The notes: generated from the letters alone by a model not told the origin. DNA of 64,000 nucleotides from Desulfopila aestuarii DSM 18488 (GCA_945863875.1 CAMBBS010000002.1:150462-214461); one strand, 5' to 3'. Shown: positions 45,401 through 55,024, counted from the stretch's first letter. A program made the numbers and translations.

Positions 45401-48400
45401 CGCTCCGGCCAGGCGGCCATAGAGATGGGCGTCAGCGTCGGTAGCGTTGATCTGGCGCAGCAGTACCTGGCCATGGGTCCAGGCCAGGTCGAAAGCTCGA
45501 TCGGCGAGATAGCGATCCTGATATTTCTCCACGAGACTCATTGCTTCATCACGGCTGGCGCCGATACCGGTAACCATCATTATCGTCACCGATTCGCCCG
45601 GCTTAACGAAAAACCGCGAGCGGATGGCGACTATCGGATCAAGCACCGAACCCTGACTGCCGGAAAGGCTGTTATCGCTGCCGGCATCCCCGCCCAGGGC
45701 TTGCGGGTTGGCACTGCTGTTGCCGCGGCCGATGAACTGGAGGCGGTCGGTTTCATAGGAAATCTCCTCGACATCTGTCCCGTGAATGGCCATCAGATGC
45801 AGCATCCAGGGCGCCTGTTCACCTCGCGACCGAGGCCTGCGGGTGCAGAGGATGGCCCGCTGTTCCGGGATTATTTCCGTCTGGACGAAGAGATTGCTGA
45901 AAGCCGGGTGCAGCGCGTCGGCTATGGACGTTGCCAGAACCACCTCGGCATAACTGGTTACATCGATCTCTCTTGTCCGGCGAGTGCGGTTGGTAACCTT
46001 TACCCGCCGCAGCTCGACATCGTCGTCGGACGACACGACAATCTCGGTATAGGCGTCCAGCTCGTCGTAACGACTGCGAAACTCGGCCCGTCCCTCTGAG
46101 AACACCGCCTCAAAATTTGTGCCCCGCTTCAAAGTCGGTTGGTGAGTCGTCGACCAGAATCTGCCGCTGTTTACATCACGGATATAACAGAAAGTGCCCC
46201 AGTTGTCACAGGTACTGTCCTCGCGCCAGCGGGTGATGTCAAGGTCTTGCCAGCGGCTGTAGCCGCCGCCGACAGCAGTGATCATTACGTGATATCTGCT
46301 GTTTGACAGGAGATGGGCCTCCGGATACGGCGAGTCGGGACTCTTGAAAACCCGGAGCGGTGCCTCCTGCCCGCCGCCAGCCATTTGATGCCCGGCCAGC
46401 TCCGAGGTGTGGGCATAAAAAGTCGTTGCCTTGGGGATTTTCTCCTGCAGCAGCAAGAGCGTCGCCTGGAACAGCGGTTCCGACTCGAATCTTTGCTGCA
46501 TCGGCCGACCAAGAAGCAAAGAAGCCAGAGAGAGAAAGCTCATGCCCTGGTGGTGGGCCATGAACGACCGCACGATCACCTTGGTCTGGCCGGGCGGCAG
46601 ACGGGAGGCGGTGTAATCGATGGCTTCATAGAAACCGTATTTTCCGGCAAAGCCTTCTGCAGTCAGGCGTTCAAGATTGAGACAGGCCTTTTCGGGAGCC
46701 ACCATCAGCGCCATCACCGAGGCATAGGGAGCGATGACCAGATCTTCGGCGAGCCCGCGCTTCAGTCCCAGCCCGGGAACGCCAAAGGCGCGGTATTGAT
46801 AGTTATGATGCACATCGATGGCATTATAGCCGCATTCAGAAATGCCCCAGGGTACCCCGCGTTTTTTACCGTATTCGATCTGGCTGGCCACCGCCGCCTT
46901 GCAGGTCTGGTGAAGCAGAGTGTTTTCGTAAGTCGGCATGACGAGCAGCGGCATTAAATATTCGAACATCGAACCGCTCCACGACAGAAGAATCGATTCG
47001 CCTCCCGTGGTCGTCAGCAGACGCCCGAGGGCAAACCAGCTTTCCTGCGGCAGTTGTCCCTGGGCAATGGCCACGAAACCGGCAAGCCGCGCTTCCGAAG
47101 CCAGGAGATCGTAACAGCTGGGATCCCGGCGATGTTCGCCGACATTGTACCCGATGGTCAGCAGACGCTGCGAGGGATCGTAAAGAAAGCCGTATTCCAT
47201 CTGGGCGAGCCGGTTTATGCGCAGGGCCAGATTTATGATGGTCGCCATGCGGGTTGCGGCCGGCCTGCTCCCGGCCGGGAAATTGCGTTCCAATTCCACC
47301 ACCTGGCGGAGGCTTGGCATCCTGTCACCGTCTCCACATGCGCCGGGTTCATCTGAAGAGGACAAACACTCCATCCACGGCGCGAGCAGGGTCAGCTCAT
47401 CCAGGGCGTCGCGGCACTGATCGGCAAAGGCCTGGGCCCACCACCGCACCTGACTGCCGGGGTCGGTATCAATTGCTACCGCTTCCGCGACCAGCAGGGC
47501 CGCAGAGCTTGTCAGCCGCAGCAGACACAACCGCAGCTCGATCAGGCTGGCCGGCGGGACGGCTGCTGCCTGATCGAGCTGCCTGTGCAATTCATTCCGC
47601 AGGCCGGCCAGGGTGCTCCCGCCCACGTCACGCAAAACCGCCAGGGTATCACTCAGGGCGGCAAACAATCGGCTGCCGGCAATCGGCAGATCGACAAGTC
47701 TTCGCAGACCAGAGGCTAAAGTGAGAAGATGGCCTGCCAGATTGCCGCTGTCAACCGACGAAATATAAAGAGGGTGCAGCGGCGTCAGGGATTGGGTGTC
47801 GTACCAGTTATAAAAGTGGCCGCGATGCCGTTCAAGGGATTCCATGGAGTGCAGAGTGTTTTCCGTTCGTTCCATGAGTTTTCCGGCGGAGATATAACCG
47901 AAATCGTAGGCTGATAAATTGGCCAGCAGGGCAAGCCCCATGTTGGTCGGCGAAGTCCGGTGGGCGATGACGCCGACCGGATGTTCCTGGAAATTATCCG
48001 GCGGCAGCCAATGGTCCTCCCTGCTGACGAAGGTCTCGAAGAAGGCCCAGGTTCTTCGGGACAGTCGGCGGAGAAAAAGCGTCTGCCCGGCGGTCAACTT
48101 TTCGGTACGGCGGGCAAGCGGCCTGCTCATCCACCAGGTGATCAGCGGCGAACAAAACCATCCAACCAGAATCGGCACGGCAACGGTAAGGGCAGCCGGT
48201 TGCAGCAGGGCGATGGCTCCTGCCGTAACGGTGGCAAAAACCGGGGCGCTGCACATCGACCGGCAGGAACCAAGAAGGCCCGGGCGTTCGGCGCTGCCCA
48301 CGTCACCCGACGGGTTCCACTGAAGCAGCCGCCGGTGTGAGATATGCATTCGCCAGAGCGTGCGCAACACACCATCCAGACTATAAAAAGCTTCATGGGG

Positions 48401-51136
48401 TAAACACACCAGGGTGAACAGCGGTTGCAGACAGTGGCGGCCGGCCGCGTGCATGTTGCTTGCCAGATGTTGACCGAGCGTCACATCGGCCGGCTTCTGC
48501 AGGACGTTCAAGGCCGAGGCCAGCAGTGAAGGGATGACGATCATGCCGATCACCGCCAGGGTCCAGAACCAGGGAGAGGCGAGTACCGTCCAGCCGAGCA
48601 GCAGCAGGAAAACCGAGGCCGCCGCCATCAGGCTGCGCCGCAGATTATCGAAGATCTTCCAGCGCGACAGCATCGACAAGGGGTTTTTGCGCAACTGGTT
48701 GTCCCGATCGGGCACCCAGGGCAACAGCCAGCGGGCAATCTGCCAATCCCCGCGAATCCATCGATAGCGGCGATGCACATCGTCGCTGTAGCGGGACGGG
48801 TACTCCTCGTACAACTGCACATCGCTCTGCAGCCCTGCTCTGGCGTAGCAGCCCTCGAGCAGATCGTGGCTCAGGATGAGGTTGTCAGGGAACCGTCCGG
48901 CCAACGCCTGCGCGAAGGCATCGACCTCATAGATGCCTTTGCCGATGAAGGAGCCTTCACCAAACAGATCCTGATACACATCGGAAACAGCGCGGGTATA
49001 CGGATCGATGCCGGGATCACTGCCGCACAGACGGGCATAGAGCGACCGATTCGCCCCGGACAGGCTGATTGCCACCCGTGGCTGAAGAATGGTGTAACCG
49101 GCAACCACCCGCTGTTTGTCTTCATCATAGAGTGGCCGGTTGAGGGGATGGGCCATGGCGCCGATAAACTGCCAGGCCGAATCGCGGGCCAATAGGGTGT
49201 CGGTATCGAGAGTAATCACGTACTTCACCGCCGACAGGATGGCCGTGTCGCCGACGACAAGGGCAAAAGGGGCGAAGCGCAGGTTACTGGTGTCACGCAG
49301 CAGCTTGTTTAAGTCGGCAAGTTTGCCTCGTTTCCGCTCGTAGCCCATCCACCTTTTCTCCTGTGGATTCCACCGGCGCGGCCGATGCAACAGAAAAAAA
49401 ATATCGCCCCCGGCTATGCAATATTTTTCATTCAATTGTTCTGTTTTCCGGTGGGCCATGTCGAGCAAGGGTCCGTCTTCCGCCAGGTTTTCTTCATCGG
49501 CATCGCGAAAATCGGTGAGCAGGCAAAAATGGAGGTGGGGATCCCGATTGGCCAGAAACCGCACCTCCATGGCCTCGATCAGCTCTTCTATGTTGTCAGC
49601 ACCGGTCAACATCGTCGGCACCACAACCAGGGTTCGCAGTTCTGCTGGAATCCCTTTGGATAAATCCAGGCGCGGCAGCGATTGCGGCGTTACCACTGCG
49701 GTCGCCAGCCAGTTTACCAGGGCGACCGCCGCCTGACTGGCACCAAGAAAGGCAAGCAGCGCGAACAGCCAGAGCGGCCACGACTGCAGGCCATCGGAGG
49801 CGGCTTTCACCGTAAAGAATCCGGCCAGCAGGGCGGTCAGCAAAAGAATAGCCCCAGCATACATCGAAAAAGGAACGCGGCGGACGACTTTGACAAGCAC
49901 TTCGGCGGGTGAAAAGCGAACTCCAGCCCTGTGTTCGAGTTCGGCTAGACCCGCATCGACAAGGTAGAAACCAACGTGGGCCGTACGGTCACCGCCTTTT
50001 GCGGCTGCGGCTTTTTGTGCCAGGCCGATCGCCTGACGCGCTACCTGGTCCTCGAAGCGGGAACTGCGGACGGCGATTTTTTCAACGACATGGCGATAGC
50101 GGTCGCGGCTGGCAAAATCCATCCGGCCATAGACATCGGCGGGATCTTCCCGCAGGACCTGCTCGACCACGCTCATCGTCTCGACGAACTCGCCCCAGTC
50201 CATGGTGCTGAGATAGCGGAGACTGCCGATGCTGCTGCTCACCGAGACCTGGTCGGCCGCCTGCTGCTGTGTTTCCGCCTGCACCAGTTGTTCGATGGTC
50301 AGGGCGAATTCGGACAATCGTTGTTCCAACCAGGTAAGCGGCAGGGCCAATGCCGGGCCCTGGCCCTTGAGGCGGCGGGTCAATTCGGCAACAAAGGAGC
50401 TGACCATCGGTGGATTTGACCGGGCCATGTCGGCGATCACCACAATGAGGTTTTTCGGATCCTCGGTGGCGATCTTGACCATTTGATCGGCCCAGTGATC
50501 AGCGAGGTTGCGATGAATTCTGTCCATGGCGATGCGGGCGGTGATCCGCCTCAGGTTTTCAATCAGGGCGAGACGCAGCATGATCGGAATGGCCCAGAGT
50601 TCACCCAGTTTCAGGACGGTGACCGCCTGATAGGAGGAGACGAAACTGCTGAGGCTTTCGCTGCCGACCCGGCCGTCTCCATGGGAGATCGTCTCCAGCG
50701 CTATGTCGTACACCCGCGGCAGGCCCGCCGATGGCCCATTCAGCAATCGCGGCAATTCACGGCTGTAGCCCTTCGGCAGATGGAGTTTTGCCGCACGGAT
50801 CTGTTCTTCAATCAAGTAAAAGTTGTCAAGCAGCCATTCTCCGGCCGGGACAATCGCCCGGTTGGCAGTGACCGCCTCAGTCAAAAGACGGCAGACGTCG
50901 ACCAGTACCGTCTCATTCTCGGCAAGCCGGGACAGCAGCTGGTCCGGTAGACGATCAGGATGCAGCGCATGACCCTTGGCAAGAGCTCGGCCATGCAGCT
51001 TCATCTGATCGCTGCCGAAAAGCTCCGACCGAAGCGGCGGTTCTTCGGTGGAGGTCATTTTCGCAGACCTTTTCTTGACGAGATCGCCGAGAAAGTGCAA
51101 GACATTTCTCCGGGTGTTCGTGGGGATGACCTTCAT
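42473..51136 (-). CDS. Cyclic beta-1,2-glucan synthase (NdvB/Cgs type)
   Basis: A 2887-residue inner-membrane enzyme, close to the length of Brucella Cgs. It primes itself, elongates, cyclises and trims beta-1,2-glucan, which goes to the periplasm for osmotic adaptation. In order: a cytoplasmic N-terminus, membrane segments near 430 and 460, a GT84 glycosyltransferase with DxD in ITLDTDTLLARDS and the RYRWIRGDWQIARWLLPW motif, more membrane segments (about 820-1020), a glucoamylase-like domain (about 1300-1600, GGESILLSWSGSMFEY), two carbohydrate-binding lobes, and a C-terminal GH94 phosphorylase domain with IGSCDWNDGMNLVGE. No ndvA exporter gene is nearby. It is transcribed alone. Confidence 0.93.
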   Translation of the reverse strand: MKVIPTNTRRNVLHFLGDLVKKRSAKMTSTEEPPLRSELFGSDQMKLHGRALAKGHALHPDRLPDQLLSRLAENETVLVDVCRLLTEAVTANRAIVPAGEWLLDNFYLIEEQIRAAKLHLPKGYSRELPRLLNGPSAGLPRVYDIALETISHGDGRVGSESLSSFVSSYQAVTVLKLGELWAIPIMLRLALIENLRRITARIAMDRIHRNLADHWADQMVKIATEDPKNLIVVIADMARSNPPMVSSFVAELTRRLKGQGPALALPLTWLEQRLSEFALTIEQLVQAETQQQAADQVSVSSSIGSLRYLSTMDWGEFVETMSVVEQVLREDPADVYGRMDFASRDRYRHVVEKIAVRSSRFEDQVARQAIGLAQKAAAAKGGDRTAHVGFYLVDAGLAELEHRAGVRFSPAEVLVKVVRRVPFSMYAGAILLLTALLAGFFTVKAASDGLQSWPLWLFALLAFLGASQAAVALVNWLATAVVTPQSLPRLDLSKGIPAELRTLVVVPTMLTGADNIEELIEAMEVRFLANRDPHLHFCLLTDFRDADEENLAEDGPLLDMAHRKTEQLNEKYCIAGGDIFFLLHRPRRWNPQEKRWMGYERKRGKLADLNKLLRDTSNLRFAPFALVVGDTAILSAVKYVITLDTDTLLARDSAWQFIGAMAHPLNRPLYDEDKQRVVAGYTILQPRVAISLSGANRSLYARLCGSDPGIDPYTRAVSDVYQDLFGEGSFIGKGIYEVDAFAQALAGRFPDNLILSHDLLEGCYARAGLQSDVQLYEEYPSRYSDDVHRRYRWIRGDWQIARWLLPWVPDRDNQLRKNPLSMLSRWKIFDNLRRSLMAAASVFLLLLGWTVLASPWFWTLAVIGMIVIPSLLASALNVLQKPADVTLGQHLASNMHAAGRHCLQPLFTLVCLPHEAFYSLDGVLRTLWRMHISHRRLLQWNPSGDVGSAERPGLLGSCRSMCSAPVFATVTAGAIALLQPAALTVAVPILVGWFCSPLITWWMSRPLARRTEKLTAGQTLFLRRLSRRTWAFFETFVSREDHWLPPDNFQEHPVGVIAHRTSPTNMGLALLANLSAYDFGYISAGKLMERTENTLHSMESLERHRGHFYNWYDTQSLTPLHPLYISSVDSGNLAGHLLTLASGLRRLVDLPIAGSRLFAALSDTLAVLRDVGGSTLAGLRNELHRQLDQAAAVPPASLIELRLCLLRLTSSAALLVAEAVAIDTDPGSQVRWWAQAFADQCRDALDELTLLAPWMECLSSSDEPGACGDGDRMPSLRQVVELERNFPAGSRPAATRMATIINLALRINRLAQMEYGFLYDPSQRLLTIGYNVGEHRRDPSCYDLLASEARLAGFVAIAQGQLPQESWFALGRLLTTTGGESILLSWSGSMFEYLMPLLVMPTYENTLLHQTCKAAVASQIEYGKKRGVPWGISECGYNAIDVHHNYQYRAFGVPGLGLKRGLAEDLVIAPYASVMALMVAPEKACLNLERLTAEGFAGKYGFYEAIDYTASRLPPGQTKVIVRSFMAHHQGMSFLSLASLLLGRPMQQRFESEPLFQATLLLLQEKIPKATTFYAHTSELAGHQMAGGGQEAPLRVFKSPDSPYPEAHLLSNSRYHVMITAVGGGYSRWQDLDITRWREDSTCDNWGTFCYIRDVNSGRFWSTTHQPTLKRGTNFEAVFSEGRAEFRSRYDELDAYTEIVVSSDDDVELRRVKVTNRTRRTREIDVTSYAEVVLATSIADALHPAFSNLFVQTEIIPEQRAILCTRRPRSRGEQAPWMLHLMAIHGTDVEEISYETDRLQFIGRGNSSANPQALGGDAGSDNSLSGSQGSVLDPIVAIRSRFFVKPGESVTIMMVTGIGASRDEAMSLVEKYQDRYLADRAFDLAWTHGQVLLRQINATDADAHLYGRLAGAVLYANGALRADTDTLKKNNRGQSGLWGYAISGDLPIVLLQIADPANIDLVRQLVQAHAYWRLKGLAVDLVIWNEDHAGYRQLLHDQIVDHIAGIEASITERHGGIFVRLADQIAEEDRILFQAVARVILTDSKGTLAEQIGGRSLQGIHVPTLIPTRTLRREPEAAASQPRHDLLFFNGLGGFTPDGREYVITTTAGDRTPAPWVNVLANPSFGTIIGESGPVCTWNENAHEFRLTPWANDPVSDVSGEAFYLRDEERGHFWSPTPSPCRGASPYVTRHGFGYTVFECTERGIRSELWLYVALDAPIKFAVLKVRNESDRSRKLSATGYVEWVLGDLRRKSTMHVVTAIEPKSGALLAVNPYNTEFPNRTAFFDVDDRNRSITGDRTEFLGRNGTLATPAAMGRIRLSGRVGAAFDPCAAIQVSFDLAAGQEREIVFRLGVGQDRDEAEKLINRFHGGAAARVALDTVWQHWAHTLGAVHVETPDQSLNVLANGWLLYQTLACRLWARCATYQSGGAFGFRDQLQDVMALLYTRPNLVREHLLLAASRQFEEGDVQHWWHPPIGRGVRTHCSDDYLWLVLTACRYVLTTGDSGVLDEQIHFLRGREVNADEDSYYDLPIRTDETACLYDHCVRAILNSLRFGGHGLPLIGSCDWNDGMNLVGEHGRGESVWLGFFLYEVLMRFAEVADLRNDIAMVERCHAEAEKLQRNIEEHGWDGEWYRRAYFDDGTPLGSMENSECRIDSIAQSWSVLSGAGNEGRSRQAMEAVDKHLVRREHDLVQLLDPPFDTSALNPGYIKGYVPGVRENGGQYTHAAIWTAMAFARQGDNRRAWEIFTMINPIHHGRTPAETAVYKVEPYVVAADVYAVAPHTGRGGWTWYTGSAAWMYRLIVESLLGLRLDVDRLHFSPCLPADWPGFTMHYRFRETIYHINVRQGVSGNSARQVKVNGKELNDTIIPLVDDHKEHWVEVNISAAGK

Positions 51137-51721
51137 TGACGGTACTCCTTGTAAGGCTTGCCGTTACGCGTGATACGATGACGCTGTGATGCGGTTATAG
51201 CCATTATTATGCTGGATTATCTGCTCCCACGAAGGCGTATGGCTACAGGAACAACCTCTGCCAGAGAGCAAGATATATGCTCCAGTGGTGGTCTCGTCAA
51301 AACACGACGGCCAAGGAAAGGCCCGGACCGGCAAAGGAAGTTATAACGAAGTGATCAGCTCATGCTGATTCGTCACGGTTAGTTATATTCACCGCATCCC
51401 GGCATCCAAATGATGGATGTAAATGGATTACACAAAGCAGCAGGATCTTGTCCCGATTATTTACGGCAGGGTTTTATGGCTGTTCCATTGGCAGCGGCTC
51501 AATGGGTATTTCGATATCTCCATATCCAACGTTTACAAACGTATGGATACGTCGTACCAATGGGCGGTTCACCGTCAATTTCGGCAATCGACCAAAACAA
51601 CCAGGGCTTTCCCTATGCAGGAAAGCCCTGTCGAATCCAGAATGCCGGTACAAGCTGTCTTGGTTGAGGATAAAACTTCACCATCTGTGAGGTCATTTCA
51701 TCCTCCTTGAGTAGCTGAGGC
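51137..51721. other. Intergenic region upstream of the glucan synthase and downstream of the DsrD-like gene
   Basis: Apart from the hairpin at 51602-51630, nothing is identifiable. Three overlapping plus-strand open frames (about 51410-51710) encode no recognisable protein and have no ribosome site. The promoter of the minus-strand glucan synthase must lie in the left part but was not recognised by eye. Confidence 0.4.
51602..51630. terminator. Strong hairpin downstream of the DsrD-like gene
   Basis: CAGGGCTTTCC (51602-51612) and GGAAAGCCCTG (51620-51630) form a perfect 11-bp stem with a 7-nt loop. On the minus strand it is followed by GTTGTTTTGG, a partial T-run. It is about 90 nt past the DsrD-like stop codon and may end that transcript. 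Confidence 0.5.
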
Positions 51722-51964
51722 TCAAATGCCCGCGACACCCTCTTCATTTTTAATTCGGCTTTGCAGCGCGTACATGGTTGTTGATCCCGAAGACCAGAAC
51801 ATAAGCTTCCCCTCTTTCACGAGGTCGTTTGCCACATTTTTCAAGTCACGTGGCTTTGTCTCCGGATCACAGGCATAGAAATCTTTGATGTACAGCTGCG
51901 CTTTCGGTGATGTTCCAGCTTTCTCAAGAATTGCAGCCTTTAGTGCTTCCTTCGTTAATTGCAT
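51722..51964 (-). CDS. DsrD-like winged-helix protein
   Basis: An 80-residue protein. The segment MFWSSGSTTMYALQSR is almost the same as the WSSGSTTMYGL signature of DsrD, the small winged-helix protein encoded beside dissimilatory sulfite reductase (dsrAB); DsrD stimulates sulfite reduction by DsrAB. The rest fits too (GTSPKAQLYIKDFY, DLKNVANDLVKEGKL). The ATG is preceded by GGAGG at the right distance. No dsrAB is in this window, so it is a stand-alone copy or paralogue. It points to a sulfur-metabolising Desulfobacterota host. Confidence 0.85.
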   Translation of the reverse strand: MQLTKEALKAAILEKAGTSPKAQLYIKDFYACDPETKPRDLKNVANDLVKEGKLMFWSSGSTTMYALQSRIKNEEGVAGI

Positions 51965-52427
51965 TTAGAACCTCCAATAGAATGTAAAATCGGCAGAGAT
52001 CTGCCAAAACGTGAACAGAACAGTATTTGTCGTCGCTCAAGGTGTCCATTCTCGTTAATGCAATTTTTACGCCTGTTCCCTGTCACTTGATCGACTGTGT
52101 CGTAAGTAGGAACTTTTATATGATAATTTACCCATGAACATTTGCGGCTTGATCAATAGCTGGCGAACTTCTGCTGGTCATATTTAACCACTGGTTATAT
52201 ATGACCAGCAATCGACGAGATCCTGACGATCGCCCGGATCTCTACAGAGGGCAGTTACTCTCTTTTCTGTTGTCTTCAAATTCTATACCTGATACCTTTG
52301 TCCACGTTCACTGCCGCTCTGCAAATGACCTCTCCTGACAGCGTCCCGTTCATGGCCGAGGCAAATCTGCTCAAAAAATCTTCATTCATTTTTTAAAAGG
52401 TAGGCGATAATTCAGGGGGGGTTCCTT
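51965..52427. other. Intergenic region between the DsrD-like gene and the SLC13 permease
   Basis: The most notable element is the 37-bp palindrome at 52173-52209. No open frame of note was seen. The right end carries the G-rich ribosome site of the permease gene. Confidence 0.45.
52173..52209. repeat. 37-bp near-perfect palindrome (operator-like site)
   Basis: GCTGGTCATAT at 52173-52183 is mirrored by ATATGACCAGC at 52199-52209. The inner part AACCA-C-TGGTT is also palindromic. In all, 17 of 18 base pairs match around one unpaired central base. No T-run follows on either side, so it looks more like a binding site for a dimeric or tetrameric regulator than a terminator. Confidence 0.75.
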
Positions 52428-54776
52428 TTGACATTTGATGTTATCCTGCTGTTCGTTATCATAGCCGTCGCCTTAATCCTGTTTATAGGCGGCTGGCTGC
52501 GTGTCGATCTGGTGGGGCTGCTGGTACTGTCGGCCCTTTCCCTCACCGGTTTAGTCACGGCGCAAGAGGCATTATCCGGCTTCAGCAGTCCTGCCGTGGT
52601 CACGGTCTGGGCCTTGTTTATCCTCTCTACGGGTCTGACGCGTACAGGCATTGCCCACCAGCTCGGCCTGCCGCTGCAAAGATTTGCCAAAGGCAGCGAA
52701 GTGAAGCTTCTGTTTGTGCTGATGATCTCTGCCAGTATATTGTCGGCGCTCATCAATACCGTTACCGTTGCGGCTATTTTACTGCCGGCGACCATGGAGC
52801 TGGCACGCCGCAGCGGGCGCCCCCCCTCTCGCCTGCTCATGCCGCTGGCACTTGGTTGTCTTTTAGGTGGTCCCTTTACCGGTATCTCAACTCCACCAAA
52901 TATTTTGGTCACCGATGCCATGCGCAATGCAGGGCTTCAGCCTTTTGCCATTTTTGACTTCACGCCAATCACCGCCGCAATCGTTATCGCCGGTATCACC
53001 TTCATGGTGCTTGTTGGCAGACACCTCCTGCCCAACAACCGTTCCCTTGATACTTCCGGCGGCACCGGTGCGATTGGTACTTCCTACCAGCTCAGTACGC
53101 ATATTTTCACGACCCAGATACCCGCCGGATCGCCGCTTGACGGCAGGACAATAGCCGAGAGCAGATTAGGCACCGCCCTCTATATGACCGTGCTGGCACT
53201 GAAACGAAAGGGAGTGTTGATGCTCGCTCCCCGCCCGGACGACGTACTGCAGACAGGAGATATACTCATTGCCCATGGCAGTCCCGAACACGTGCTACGG
53301 TATCATGCCAGTCAGCATCTCCAATTGGAATCGTCGGACGATGTCCAGGCCCAACTCCGGAAATCCCTGCATATGGCAGTAGGACATATCACTGAAGGAT
53401 CTCCGCTTATTGGTTCTACACTGGCGGAAAGTGGGCTGCGTCGGGAACATGGTGTTCATGTGCTGAAGCTGCAGGGTCCGACGGAAGATAACATTAAAGA
53501 TCTGCCTCGACACCAGCTTGCGGCTGGAGACCGCCTGCTGCTGCAGGGTGAACGGAAGGCGCTGGAAGGGCTGACGGGTCGAAAGCTTATCTCGGAACTG
53601 CACTTCGTCGGCGAAGAAGAACAAAAGGCGCTTGCCGGTAACCGTGCCGAACTTTTACCACTACGCGTGCCGCCCGGCTCGGTACTGGCCGAACATAACC
53701 TGGTTGAAAGCCGACTGGGCAATGCTTTCGGGCTTACCGTGGTCGCCCTGGTGCGGGGTGAAAAGCTGTTGTGCATGCCTTCGCCGGAGGAAAGAGTACA
53801 GGCCGACGATCTGCTCATACTGCAGGGTGCCCCTCGCGACCTGGAGATTCTGGAAGGTCTTCAGGAACTGGCGATTACAGAGCAGTCGTCGAGCCTGATC
53901 GCCGAACTGGAATCGCTGCAGATCGGGGTAACAGAAATCCTGCTCTCGCCACGGACCACCCTGGCCGGCAAGAACCTTGCCGACCTGCTTTTCCGCGATC
54001 GCTATGGCATCAGTGTACTGGCAATCTGGCGCAAGGGTTCAGCTTATCGATCAGGTCTTCAGGACATGCCTTTACAGTTCGGGGACGCCCTGCTGGTCTA
54101 TGGACAACGCCGAAAACTCGAGGCCTTGTCCCGTGACCCGAATTTTATCGTCCTCGATGAGACCGTCGCACGGGCTCCACGTCTGGAGAAGGCGCGCATC
54201 TCGGTTATCATTATGGTGGCGGTGATTCTGAGTGCTCTCCTCGGCCTTGTTCCTATCTCCATTGCCGCCCTCACCGGGGCTTCCCTGATGGTGCTATTCA
54301 ACTGCTTGACCATGGAGGAAGCGTATCGGGCAATTGAGTGGAAAGTGGTCTTTCTTATCGCCAGTATGCTGCCGCTGGGCGCAGCTCTTGAAAACACCGG
54401 GGCGGCACAGATGGGCGCGGCGGCTTTGATCGCCGCCGTTGGCGATCTCGGTCCTCGCTGGGTTGTTGCCGCACTCTTTACCGTGACGGTGCTGGGCACC
54501 CAGATCATCCCCACCGCAGCCCTGGTGGTGTTGATGGCCCCAGTGGCGCTCAGCACCGCCGCCTCCCTGGGCATCTCTCCGCATCTGCTGATGATGACGG
54601 TTGCCATCTCGGCTTCTTCAAGCTTTGCCAGCCCGCTCTCCCACCCTGCTCACCTGCTCGTCATGGGCCCCGGAGGCTATCGTTTCATTGATTATATGAA
54701 AGTTGGCGTGCCCATCACCATTATTTCTCTGCTCGTATCGGTGGGCCTTCTGCCTCTTTTCTGGCCGCCGTACTAA
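52428..54776 (+). CDS. SLC13-family permease with internal RCK_C (TrkA-C) domains
   Basis: A 782-residue protein: a first membrane half (about residues 1-200), a long cytoplasmic middle (about 210-575) made of several RCK_C-type repeats (such as HIFTTQIPAGSPLDGRTIAE and TLAGKNLADLLFRDRYGISV), and a second membrane half with the terminal SFASPLSHPAHLLVMGPGGY. SLC13 proteins of this build import anions such as sulfate, often coupled to sodium. Sulfate would fit the host but is only inferred. The TTG at 52428 is the start, with GGGGGG before it; no better ATG is in frame nearby. Confidence 0.85.
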   Translation: MTFDVILLFVIIAVALILFIGGWLRVDLVGLLVLSALSLTGLVTAQEALSGFSSPAVVTVWALFILSTGLTRTGIAHQLGLPLQRFAKGSEVKLLFVLMISASILSALINTVTVAAILLPATMELARRSGRPPSRLLMPLALGCLLGGPFTGISTPPNILVTDAMRNAGLQPFAIFDFTPITAAIVIAGITFMVLVGRHLLPNNRSLDTSGGTGAIGTSYQLSTHIFTTQIPAGSPLDGRTIAESRLGTALYMTVLALKRKGVLMLAPRPDDVLQTGDILIAHGSPEHVLRYHASQHLQLESSDDVQAQLRKSLHMAVGHITEGSPLIGSTLAESGLRREHGVHVLKLQGPTEDNIKDLPRHQLAAGDRLLLQGERKALEGLTGRKLISELHFVGEEEQKALAGNRAELLPLRVPPGSVLAEHNLVESRLGNAFGLTVVALVRGEKLLCMPSPEERVQADDLLILQGAPRDLEILEGLQELAITEQSSSLIAELESLQIGVTEILLSPRTTLAGKNLADLLFRDRYGISVLAIWRKGSAYRSGLQDMPLQFGDALLVYGQRRKLEALSRDPNFIVLDETVARAPRLEKARISVIIMVAVILSALLGLVPISIAALTGASLMVLFNCLTMEEAYRAIEWKVVFLIASMLPLGAALENTGAAQMGAAALIAAVGDLGPRWVVAALFTVTVLGTQIIPTAALVVLMAPVALSTAASLGISPHLLMMTVAISASSSFASPLSHPAHLLVMGPGGYRFIDYMKVGVPITIISLLVSVGLLPLFWPPY

Positions 54777-55008
54777 TTTCTATCATGGCTGGAAGAGACC
54801 AGGCCGAAGAGTCTCTGAAGACGCAGCCTCGTTCACCGAGGTTCTCCAACCTTCTCACTTCCTGATGTTACGACAACAAAATCCTACAAAATAAGGGCCC
54901 AGCCTTCACTTTTGTAGCCTTCGCCCCGGACCATTCGGGCACGCCCCACCCCCCTTTTCTCTCAGGCAACCGTCTGTTATCAGGCCAATAAATTGCCATA
55001 CACACACT
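54777..55008. other. Intergenic region between the SLC13 permease and the nifE promoter
   Basis: No gene was seen. A partial NifA-type site, TGT-N10-ATA, is at 54975-54990 but lies only about 20 bp before the promoter, too close for a typical enhancer. No exact TGT-N10-ACA was found. Confidence 0.4.
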
Positions 55009-55024
55009 TGGCACATCCTTTGCT
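55009..55024 (+). promoter_or_regulatory. Sigma-54 promoter of the nifEN operon
   Basis: TGGCAC at 55009-55014, five bases (ATCCT), then TTGCT at 55020-55024, an exact sigma-54 -24/-12 element. It shares TGGCACA-CCTTTGCTGA with the nifH promoter at 15612, apart from one base. Transcription would begin near 55036. Confidence 0.92.

Noticed and set aside
51410..51710. Three overlapping plus-strand frames near the DsrD-like gene
   Set aside because: No ribosome site and no recognised motif; they cover a strong hairpin, which suggests non-coding sequence.
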